35,602 nucleotides of DNA from positions 1 through 35,602 of the forward strand of contig CALFRH010000150.1 of the NCBI GenBank assembly GCA_937919225.1. The letters are read 5' to 3'. The translations under genes were made by a program, and so were the position numbers. The stretch is from an uncultured Parvularcula sp. Its GTDB lineage: Bacteria > Pseudomonadota > Alphaproteobacteria > Caulobacterales > Parvularculaceae. Numbering within the stretch: the stretch's first letter is position 1; every line of letters starts with the position of its first letter. This document shows positions 15,670 to 22,907 of the stretch, one piece after another. The notes beneath the pieces are model-generated. The model saw only the letters and a program-made list of their open reading frames with translations, ran no database searches and was not told the origin of the DNA.

Positions 15670-17928
15670 CTAAAACTCCACCGCGAAAGACGCGATGACT
15701 TTACGTGGGGCGGCGGTGCCCACGCGGATGGCGGCAGCTGGATCGCTTGTGGTGCCTGCTTGAGCTTGGCGGTACTGTTCATCGAATAGGTTCGATATGT
15801 TCAGCTGTAGCTTCCAATTCTCGCGCTTGTAATAACTTGCCAGGTCGACTTGCGCCCATTCCTGGTAGGTGCCCTCGTTCGCCGTCGATATGAATACTTC
15901 ATCTTGGTAGAACAGGCCCCCGCCGATCCCCAGATCGCCGTCGGCCACGGGTACCTCGTAAAAGGTGAACACATTAAAGCTATTCTCAGCAATACCGGGG
16001 AGCGTATTGCCTGGTGTGAACGTCGTATCGCTTGGGTCCACCGCCCCCTTAGTGATTTCATTGTCCTGGTAAGAATAGCCGCCCTGCACCCGCCAATCAT
16101 CCGTTAGCTGCCCGACAATCTCGATCTCAAACCCACTGGTTTCAATTTCACCGATATTATCAAAACGAAGCTCTGTACTTGGTGTTAAGTTTCCTTCCTC
16201 ATCAAACGGGTTGACGATGAATGGAGTTCCTTCTTCGGTGACACTGAAAATGGCGGTGGTGATCAAAAGCCGCTCGTCACGCAGAGCGAGTTTTGCTCCG
16301 GCCTCGTAGGAGACAGAAGTTTCTGGATCGACCTGCTCGTCGTTTAGATCCAAGAAGCCGCCTGAAGGGCTATAGCCCTCAGAGTATGATGCGTAGAAGG
16401 ACAGATTTTCAAGCGGTGTGTAAACGACCCCACCCCGTAAGCTGAAGTTATCGTCTTCGAAATCATCAAAGCCGTTCTCAAACTCAGAATATCGCCCGCC
16501 GATCAACACCGCCCATTGGTCGTTCAGGGTGATATAATCAAGGACGTTAAAACCCTGCTCTTCAAAGTCTTGACGTAGATCAGAACCCCGATCTTGGAGA
16601 ATGAAGCCGATCGTAGATGTTGGCTGCACAAATGTGGGATCCGTTGTGTCGATAGCCGACAGATTGGTTGAATACTCGCCGGTGGCAATATTATACTCAA
16701 CATTCTGACGACCTCTGAAAATCGTTGATTCCGTTTTGAATTCTTCGAACGTATAGGAGGCCAGAATTTCATGATCGAAGCCAAGACCGTCTGTGAAGTT
16801 GAGAAAATTCCGAACCGTAACCTGGCTGGTCTCGCCGGTTCCAATGGATTTACGTGGTTGGATTGCAACAATGTTCTCATCTCCCGGATCGCCCCCAATG
16901 GGACCGATCACTGTTCCATCTGCGAAGTTCAGAAAGGTTTGTGAGCTATCGAAATTGGTTTTATCATTCTCTGTTTGCGAATAGATAGCTTCAACGCGCC
17001 AAAAATCTGTGACTTGGGCATTCGCGATAGCATAAAAGCGGGTAGATTCAGTCGTGCTGTTCTCGTTCCAGCCTGGGATGCCAAAGAACTGTTCCTCATC
17101 TTGACGGTTGGAATATCTGTATCCGTCAATTGCATTGCCATCGAGGACTTGGCCGCGGTCTTGGGTATAATTGTCATCAATATATTCGTATCCGAGCAGC
17201 AAATTGAAACGCTCATTGGGTGACCAGGCTAGGGTGGGGTTTACCAATAGCCGTTCCCGGGCGACTTCGTTGCGGAAGCTCTCTGAATCTTCATAGGCAA
17301 CGACAAGACGGTAGGCCAATTGTTCATTCGTCCCTGGAACGGCGCCAGTGGTATCGCCTTCGAATTTATAAAAATCAAAGCTACCGCCTATAAATTCAAG
17401 GGAGGTGGATCGTGCTAGCTCGGGTTTCTTGGTGATGTAGTTGATAATGCCGCCAGGTTGCCCCTGTCCGTATAGAAGGGCCGATGGGCCTTTGAGCACC
17501 TCAATGCGTTCTAAGTTCGCTGTTTCTGTAGACGGAATATTTGAGGCATTGTTTGCGTTGTTAATGCGGGCCCCGTCCTTGTAGATGGATTGGGAGGCAT
17601 CAAAGCCGCGAATGGAGAACTTCTCTTCTCCGCCATTGCCGGTTTTGAATTTGGTGACCCCCGCCACATTTCGCAGCGCATCATCTACATTATTGACTTG
17701 CTGGTCTTTGAGCAAATCCTGGGAAATGACGCTGATCGCCGCGGGTGTTTCAAGCTGGGTGAGATCCAATCCGACAGCGGATGTTTGCCCCTTATTGGCA
17801 AGATAATCGCGGCCAAAGCTGGTGACGACGATGGTTTCGGTTTCTTCGTTGGATACTGGCGTTTCCTGCGCCAAAGCCCCTGTTGCAAAAAGGCTTATGG
17901 CGGATGTGGTGATCGCAAGACATTTCAT
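15670..17928 (-). CDS. TonB-dependent siderophore receptor (FhuA/FpvA type)
   Basis: An outer-membrane receptor of 752 residues that imports a ferric chelate using TonB energy. It has a signal peptide (MKCLAITTSAISLFATGALAQ), then a TonB-box-like ETIVVTSF. The plug domain (about 55-165) contains PAAISVISQDLL, the FSIRGF segment and RIEVLKGPSALLYGQGQPGG, the marks of the siderophore-receptor subfamily. A long beta-barrel ends in the terminal aromatic Phe of IASFAVEF. The exact siderophore cannot be told. No transport or biosynthesis genes adjoin it, so this is a solitary receptor. A palindromic operator candidate lies about 40 bases upstream of the ATG, suggesting iron control. Confidence 0.94.
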   Translation of the reverse strand: MKCLAITTSAISLFATGALAQETPVSNEETETIVVTSFGRDYLANKGQTSAVGLDLTQLETPAAISVISQDLLKDQQVNNVDDALRNVAGVTKFKTGNGGEEKFSIRGFDASQSIYKDGARINNANNASNIPSTETANLERIEVLKGPSALLYGQGQPGGIINYITKKPELARSTSLEFIGGSFDFYKFEGDTTGAVPGTNEQLAYRLVVAYEDSESFRNEVARERLLVNPTLAWSPNERFNLLLGYEYIDDNYTQDRGQVLDGNAIDGYRYSNRQDEEQFFGIPGWNENSTTESTRFYAIANAQVTDFWRVEAIYSQTENDKTNFDSSQTFLNFADGTVIGPIGGDPGDENIVAIQPRKSIGTGETSQVTVRNFLNFTDGLGFDHEILASYTFEEFKTESTIFRGRQNVEYNIATGEYSTNLSAIDTTDPTFVQPTSTIGFILQDRGSDLRQDFEEQGFNVLDYITLNDQWAVLIGGRYSEFENGFDDFEDDNFSLRGGVVYTPLENLSFYASYSEGYSPSGGFLDLNDEQVDPETSVSYEAGAKLALRDERLLITTAIFSVTEEGTPFIVNPFDEEGNLTPSTELRFDNIGEIETSGFEIEIVGQLTDDWRVQGGYSYQDNEITKGAVDPSDTTFTPGNTLPGIAENSFNVFTFYEVPVADGDLGIGGGLFYQDEVFISTANEGTYQEWAQVDLASYYKRENWKLQLNISNLFDEQYRQAQAGTTSDPAAAIRVGTAAPRKVIASFAVEF

Positions 17929-17966
17929 TTGAGTGCCCCGTTATTCTGCTACGTTAGATCATTGTG

Positions 17967-17991
17967 GCATACTATTATGAGAATAGCATGC
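17967..17991 (-). promoter_or_regulatory. Palindromic operator candidate upstream of the TonB receptor gene
   Basis: GCATACTATT and AATAGCATGC flank ATGAG and match as an inverted repeat in nine of ten positions. It is 39 bases upstream of the receptor ATG, near the likely promoter. The ATGAGAAT core resembles part of some Fur boxes, but the classical 19-mer is not matched, so Fur is only one candidate. Confidence 0.5.
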
Positions 17992-18231
17992 CCAAAGGGT
18001 GCGAATGAAAATGGATAGTGATGTTTTCATGCTCAAAACCTCATTCTTGCGGCCTGTGAGGAGAAAAAGTCACAGGATCGAGATGCCCTCGCGGGGCGAG
18101 GGTCAGGGGTTGAGCGAGGTTTGGTGGGGTTGGCGCTTTGGCTGCCTAACCGAAATCATCTGAGGCTATTGGGCATCGGCGTTTCGCGTCGGCTCATTAT
18201 TGATTGGAACGATTTGGCCCGTAGCCGGCGC
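17992..18231. other. Gap between DUF454 and the TonB receptor gene with two hairpins
   Basis: Together with the operator, this gap makes about 300 bases without a gene. Two short stem-loops are visible: CCTGTGA/TCACAGG (18053-18059 with 18070-18076) and CCCTCGC/GCGAGGG around a GGG loop (18086-18102). Neither has a T-tract. I see no supported open frame or RNA gene. Confidence 0.4.
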
Positions 18232-18687
18232 TCACTGACCGCCGACATTTTGGGCAGTGTGAGCGGGAAGACGGGCGACCACATCTTCGGGGTTGGGGCG
18301 GGTGACGAGCCACGCGCTGACGATCGCAAGCGACACACCGATGACCGTTAGGAGGGAAGCCGACAGGCTGGCAAAAAGAACAATGGCCACGAAGGAGGCA
18401 ATCATCCCCCCCACAGCGAATAGCTTTCCCGTTCGGCAGATAGCGCCATGGTCAAACCAGTCCCGGAGGCTGGGCCCAAATTTCGGATGATCGAGCAGAG
18501 CCTGGGCCAATGGGTCATCACTTTTTGCCAGGCACCATACCGCTAGGATCCAAAATCCCGTGGTGGGCAGGAGCGGCAGGACCGTGCCAATCGCACCGAC
18601 GCCAAAGAAGCCATATCCTAAAAAGCGAAAGAACGCCTGATTTCTGACCCGATTTCGAAGGCCCTCAATGAAACGACCCATACTCAT
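18232..18687 (-). CDS. DUF454 (YbaN-family) inner-membrane protein
   Basis: A small membrane protein of about 151 residues. The N-terminal block RFLGYGFFGVGAIGTVLPLLPTTGFWILAVWCLAKS is the signature of DUF454/YbaN. A second hydrophobic region (about 85-130) forms two more helices. The function of the family is unknown. Several in-frame starts lie close together (18711 as GTG, then 18693, 18687 and 18681 as ATG). I chose 18687 because GGGA sits six bases upstream. It reads in the same direction as the downstream receptor gene but is about 300 bases away from it. Confidence 0.8.
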   Translation of the reverse strand: MSMGRFIEGLRNRVRNQAFFRFLGYGFFGVGAIGTVLPLLPTTGFWILAVWCLAKSDDPLAQALLDHPKFGPSLRDWFDHGAICRTGKLFAVGGMIASFVAIVLFASLSASLLTVIGVSLAIVSAWLVTRPNPEDVVARLPAHTAQNVGGQ

Positions 18688-18828
18688 CACCATTCCCAAG
18701 GTACGCCACACGTAAGAAATGAAGGCCCCTAGCCCTGACAGTCTTTACATAGCGTCCTATTGACGCATGAGAGGATGGATATACCCTTAAAGGTCGCCAG
18801 GAAGCCGCAATGGGGCGTCTAGCGAACC

Positions 18829-19401
18829 CTACATCGGCGCTCGCTTGGCAAGGATCCGTTGAAGAGTGCGCCTGTGCATGCCCAGCCGTCGAGCGGTTTC
18901 AGAGACATTGTGATTGCACAGCTCATAGACCCGCTGGATATGCTCCCACCGCACGCGGTCAGCGGACATCGGGTTCTCAGGCGGTTCGGGTAGCGCGCCC
19001 GGGGAGGCGAGGAGCGCCTTTTCCACATCATCCGCGTCAGCGGGCTTGGCGAGATAGTCGATGGCGCCGGCCTTCACAGCGGCAACGGCGGTGGTGATAT
19101 TCCCATAGCCGGTCAGGATGACGGCCCTTGCGTCCGGACGTCGTTCATGAAGACGGTTCACCACTTCAATGCCATCGCCGTCCTCTAGGCGTAAATCGAC
19201 CACGGCAAAGGCAGGCGGTTGGGAGCCAATAATTTGGGTGGCTTCGCTCACGCTTTCCGCGAGGAGGGGGGTAAACCCGCGCTTTTCCATTGCTCGGCCC
19301 AGGCGGGTGCGAAAGGGCATGTCGTCATCCAAGATGAGGCAAGTGGTATCGTCGGGCAAATTGCGGTTGGTGATATCGGTATCGGCTGCGGCTTGGTTCA
19401 T
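18829..19401 (-). CDS. regA: Redox response regulator RegA/ActR/PrrA
   Basis: This is the DNA-binding partner of the RegB kinase, controlling respiration, carbon and nitrogen fixation and, in phototrophs, photosynthesis genes. The 190-residue product has a receiver domain with the acidic pocket at DDD (25-27), the phospho-acceptor Asp69 in AVVDLRLEDGDG, and the conserved Thr and Lys in ILTGYG and YLAKPADADDV. The linker LPEPPENPMSADRVRWEHIQ and the Fis-type helix-turn-helix NVSETARRLGMHRRTLQRIL are nearly invariant in RegA. It starts three bases after the regB stop, so the pair is one operon. Confidence 0.95.
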   Translation of the reverse strand: MNQAAADTDITNRNLPDDTTCLILDDDMPFRTRLGRAMEKRGFTPLLAESVSEATQIIGSQPPAFAVVDLRLEDGDGIEVVNRLHERRPDARAVILTGYGNITTAVAAVKAGAIDYLAKPADADDVEKALLASPGALPEPPENPMSADRVRWEHIQRVYELCNHNVSETARRLGMHRRTLQRILAKRAPM

Positions 19402-19404
19402 AGG

Positions 19405-20766
19405 TCAAACAATCGTTGCTTCGGCGGGCTTCGCATCCGCCTCCTGTCTTATAGATATAGGTGTTGCGCGGAGATTGGCGACTGGCCAGCTGAGTTCTAC
19501 CCATGCGCCAGATAGTCGCCGCCCATTGCCGAAGGAGATGGTGGCACCCGTTCGCTGAAGCAGTGTCTTGGCGATGAAGAAGCCCAGCCCGAGTCCGGGC
19601 TTGCGAGAGGATTTCTTCATCATCTCGCTACGGGGGAAGGGTTCGCCAAGACGGCTCAGCACTTCTGCGGGGAAGCCTTCGCCATCGTCCTCCACCATGA
19701 TGGCCACCGACCGCTCATCCCATTTCGCTGAAAGTCTGACGGTGGTGGCGGCATATTTGACGCCATTTTCGATAAGGGTGCGCAGGGAATAGATGACCTC
19801 CGGCATGCGCTGTAGATGGTCCGGCGTGGGGCCCTCACTATCGGGGTCAAAGACGAATTCCACCCGCGGCGTGCCTTGCTCCAGAAAGGGTTTGGCCGCC
19901 TCCCGCATAATATCATCAAGCGACATGACGCTGTGCTGGGCGTCGGGATTGTCGCCGGAGTTGGACAACCGGCGGAGGATCGATTGGCATCGTTGCGTTT
20001 GCGAAATAAGCAGTTGAGCGTCTTCCTTTAAGGGCCCCTCGGGAAGTTCCCGTTCCATCTCCCGCGCTGTCACCTGGATGGTCCCTAATGGGGTGCCCAG
20101 CTCGTGGGCGGCGGCGGCGGCAAGCCCACCAAGGGCGGTGAGCCGCTCCTCCCGCGCCAGGACCTTTTGAGTGGTCTGGAGGGCGGTGCTGAGCTTAGAT
20201 TGCTCAGCCGCCACCTGGTAGGCGTAAAGGGCGGTGAACCCAACGCACAGCATTAGGGCCAGCCAGGTACCAAGGTCGTAAATGGCAGGACGATCATAGC
20301 CCTCCGCCTCTTGCCACGGGAGGGGCTGATGGAAGAGTGAAATAGCCGTTATCGCCGAAACGACGACAGCAACCACCATCAGCGCCTTTCGCGGCGGTAG
20401 GGAGGCCGCGGCCAGCATCGCTGGTAAGACGAGCCACACGGAAAACGGGTTCTGAATCCCGCCAGTTAGACAAAGGATCGTGGCAATCTGAAGCGTATCG
20501 AAACAAAGGTGCCGCACCAGCTCATAGGGTCTTAAAGGCCGGGTGAGGTTCGACTTAAAGAGGGTGTAAACATTGGCCCACATCGCCACGGCCACCACGG
20601 CGAGGATGGGCCCAATCGGCAGTTCGTAGCCGAGCCCCAACCGCACACCGAAGGTGACGATCAACTGACCGGCAATGGCGAACCATCTCAAATGCACAAG
20701 GGTGCGCACCCGAATGACGCGCTTCTGCGATGCCTGATCCATCAAATAGGGGTTTACAGTGTCCAT
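19405..20766 (-). CDS. regB: Redox sensor histidine kinase RegB/ActS/PrrB
   Basis: An inner-membrane redox sensor of 453 residues. Six hydrophobic helices span about residues 28-190. The ubiquinone-binding loop GGIQNPF is at 102-108. The H-box AAAAHELGTPLGTIQ carries the phosphorylated His221. The redox-active Cys260 lies in the 'redox box' QRCQSILRRL. The ATPase domain has the N-box LIENGVKYA and glycine motifs EDDGEGFP and GLGLGFF. The ATG at 20766 has GGGAG just upstream. It lies directly upstream of regA and is divergent from senC with a 65-bp gap. Confidence 0.96.
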   Translation of the reverse strand: MDTVNPYLMDQASQKRVIRVRTLVHLRWFAIAGQLIVTFGVRLGLGYELPIGPILAVVAVAMWANVYTLFKSNLTRPLRPYELVRHLCFDTLQIATILCLTGGIQNPFSVWLVLPAMLAAASLPPRKALMVVAVVVSAITAISLFHQPLPWQEAEGYDRPAIYDLGTWLALMLCVGFTALYAYQVAAEQSKLSTALQTTQKVLAREERLTALGGLAAAAAHELGTPLGTIQVTAREMERELPEGPLKEDAQLLISQTQRCQSILRRLSNSGDNPDAQHSVMSLDDIMREAAKPFLEQGTPRVEFVFDPDSEGPTPDHLQRMPEVIYSLRTLIENGVKYAATTVRLSAKWDERSVAIMVEDDGEGFPAEVLSRLGEPFPRSEMMKKSSRKPGLGLGFFIAKTLLQRTGATISFGNGRRLSGAWVELSWPVANLRATPISIRQEADAKPAEATIV

Positions 20767-20831
20767 GGTGGCTCCCTTATACCCAAAATGGCCGCAACAT
20801 TGTGCGGCAAATGGCAGTGAGGAGCAGCATC

Positions 20832-21422
20832 ATGCGATCATGGTTAACGGCGCTTTGTCTTTCGCTCGTTGGTCTGGGCCTTGGGGCCTGTGAGCAGGGC
20901 GCGGCGGATCGGCCAGCCGCGGGGGAAATGGCGCTTAACAGCCTTTTCGACGCTGATTTCGATCTCATTGATCACCATGGGGAGGCCGCCACTGATGAAC
21001 GTTTCGAGGGCAAACCGATGCTTATTTATTTTGGGTTTACCAGCTGCCCAGATGTTTGTCCGGCGGCTTTGGGCACGATGACCGCCAGTCTTGATCGATT
21101 GGATAAGGATGCCGAGAAGGTTCAGCCCCTCTTCATCACAGTGGATCCCAAGCGGGATGACCCTCAACGCCTATCTGATCATCTGGCCTATGATTCACGC
21201 ATTTTGGGGCTGACGGGCAGTGAGGAGGCGCTGGCGGCGGCACGGGACGCGATGAATATCTTCGCCCAGGAAATGCCCCTGCCGGACAGTGCCATGGGGT
21301 ACACAATGGACCATCAGTCGATGTTTTTTCTTACCGATGCAGGGGGCACCCCTATAGTGGCATTAAAGGATAATTTGCCTCCAGAGGATGTGGCAGCCAT
21401 CATCAAACGGCGGGTTTTTTGA
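20832..21422 (+). CDS. senC: SCO1/SenC copper chaperone lipoprotein
   Basis: SenC/SCO proteins deliver copper to the CuA or CuB centre of cytochrome c oxidase in the periplasm. The mature form starts at lipobox Cys20 (GLGLGAC). The thioredoxin-like fold carries the metal motif TSCPDVCP (Cys72, Cys76) and the third ligand His161 in MDHQS. The frame is open for 34 further codons, but the ATG at 20832 has GAGGAG upstream and gives a proper signal peptide. The mature length of 196 residues fits the family. It is divergent from regB, as in other alphaproteobacteria, but regA lies downstream of regB instead of after senC. Confidence 0.94.
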   Translation: MRSWLTALCLSLVGLGLGACEQGAADRPAAGEMALNSLFDADFDLIDHHGEAATDERFEGKPMLIYFGFTSCPDVCPAALGTMTASLDRLDKDAEKVQPLFITVDPKRDDPQRLSDHLAYDSRILGLTGSEEALAAARDAMNIFAQEMPLPDSAMGYTMDHQSMFFLTDAGGTPIVALKDNLPPEDVAAIIKRRVF

Positions 21423-21566
21423 TCTCTTTTGAGATTTTCCCTCATTGTCTGCCTTTACCTTGGGCACAACGTACTATTTCATAAAGAAGAAAGTCACGTT
21501 TGCAGTGCACAATAGATGCATGGGGCGGGGTATCGTGCCGCCATCATAAGCAAGAGGATCTGCCCG

Positions 21567-22862
21567 ATGTTGTATACGGCCTATGAGCTAAGCCATCTGG
21601 CGGCTGCCCCTTTCCGCGCCGCGGCGAAGGCGGCGGCGGATTATTACGATTCACCCCTTAATCCGGCTAAGGACAGCTGGGTATCGCGTGCGAATAATGC
21701 CTCTATGCGGGTGTATGAGGCGGTGACGCGGCGGTATGGGAAGCCTGAATGGCAATTGCCCTCAACGGAAATCAATGGAACATCGGTGCCCGTTACGGTT
21801 GAAACCGTGCTGGAAAAGCCTTTTGGGAGCCTTATCCGTTTTAACCGTGACGAAGCGGCGTTAAAGGCGGCACGGGGCAAGGATCCCGACCCCCGTGTGC
21901 TGATTGTTGCGCCAATGTCGGGGCATTACGCCACCCTTTTACGCGGCACCGTCCAGGCTATGTTGCCGGACCATGATGTCTATATCACTGACTGGGCTGA
22001 TGCGCGGAATGTGCCCGTTCTTTTTGGGCGGTTCGACCTGAACGATTATATCGACTATCTCATTGAATTCATTGAGTTCATTGGACCAAGCGCCCACACG
22101 GTCGCAGTGTGCCAGCCGGGCCCTGCTTTGCTGGCTGCGGTGGCGGTGATGGCCGCTGCTGATCATCCGTCCACACCTCATTCCATGACATTTATGGGTA
22201 GCCCCATTGATGCGCGGAAAAGCCCTACGGTAACCAATCTTCTTGCCGAGCAACGGGCGTTTGAGTGGTTTGAAAGGAATATGATTCAAACCGTCCCGGC
22301 GCCCTATGCCGGGGTCACGCGGCGGGTCTATCCTGGCTTCCTCCAGCTCTATAGCTTCATGTCGATGAATGCTGAGCGTCATGTCAACGCGCATTGGGAT
22401 TATTTCGAAAATCTCATTCGTGGGGATACGGATTCAGCATCTAAGCATGAACGGTTTTATGACGAATATCTTTCCGTCTGCGATATGACATCGGAGTTTT
22501 ATCTCCAAACCATTCATGATGTGTTTCAGGAATATCTGCTACCGCGCGGGCTCTTCACCCATAGGGGGGCCATCGTTGATCCGTCGGTGATCAAAAAAAC
22601 GGGACTCCTAACGGTTGAGGGAGAGCTTGATGATATTTCCGGTATCGGACAAACCCAAGCTGCCCACGATATTTGCACCGGCATTCCGGATAAGGATCAA
22701 GAGGATTATATCCAAGAGGGTGCTGGCCACTATGGTGTCTTTAATGGCTCTCGGTGGCGGAATATCATTCAGCCCAAGCTCGCGGGCTTTATTCGCGACC
22801 GTTTCAGTGTGAAAGCAGAAAAGGCCTTTCTTGCCAGCGGGAAGGCGCAGCGGGCGGCCTAG
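21567..22862 (+). CDS. phaZ: Intracellular polyhydroxyalkanoate depolymerase
   Basis: PhaZ hydrolyses stored poly-3-hydroxybutyrate granules. The 431-residue product matches the intracellular PhaZ1 family. The N-terminus MLYTAYELSHLAAAPFRAAA is typical. The nucleophile motif is VAVCQPGPAL, where Cys182 replaces the Ser of ordinary lipases. The Asp and His of the triad are plausibly in LLTVEGELDDISG and the C-terminal GAGHYGVFNGSRW. The frame is open for 17 codons upstream, but AAGAGGATC precedes the ATG at 21567. No PHB synthase genes are nearby. Confidence 0.93.
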   Translation: MLYTAYELSHLAAAPFRAAAKAAADYYDSPLNPAKDSWVSRANNASMRVYEAVTRRYGKPEWQLPSTEINGTSVPVTVETVLEKPFGSLIRFNRDEAALKAARGKDPDPRVLIVAPMSGHYATLLRGTVQAMLPDHDVYITDWADARNVPVLFGRFDLNDYIDYLIEFIEFIGPSAHTVAVCQPGPALLAAVAVMAAADHPSTPHSMTFMGSPIDARKSPTVTNLLAEQRAFEWFERNMIQTVPAPYAGVTRRVYPGFLQLYSFMSMNAERHVNAHWDYFENLIRGDTDSASKHERFYDEYLSVCDMTSEFYLQTIHDVFQEYLLPRGLFTHRGAIVDPSVIKKTGLLTVEGELDDISGIGQTQAAHDICTGIPDKDQEDYIQEGAGHYGVFNGSRWRNIIQPKLAGFIRDRFSVKAEKAFLASGKAQRAA

Positions 22863-22907
22863 GCAACCCCATGGCGTTCTAGGTCCGGTTGGGTGTATGA
22901 GGCGCTC

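Noticed and set aside
21423-21445. Terminator after senC (ATCTC/GAGAT with T-run)
   Set aside because: The stem is only five AT-rich pairs, too weak to call.
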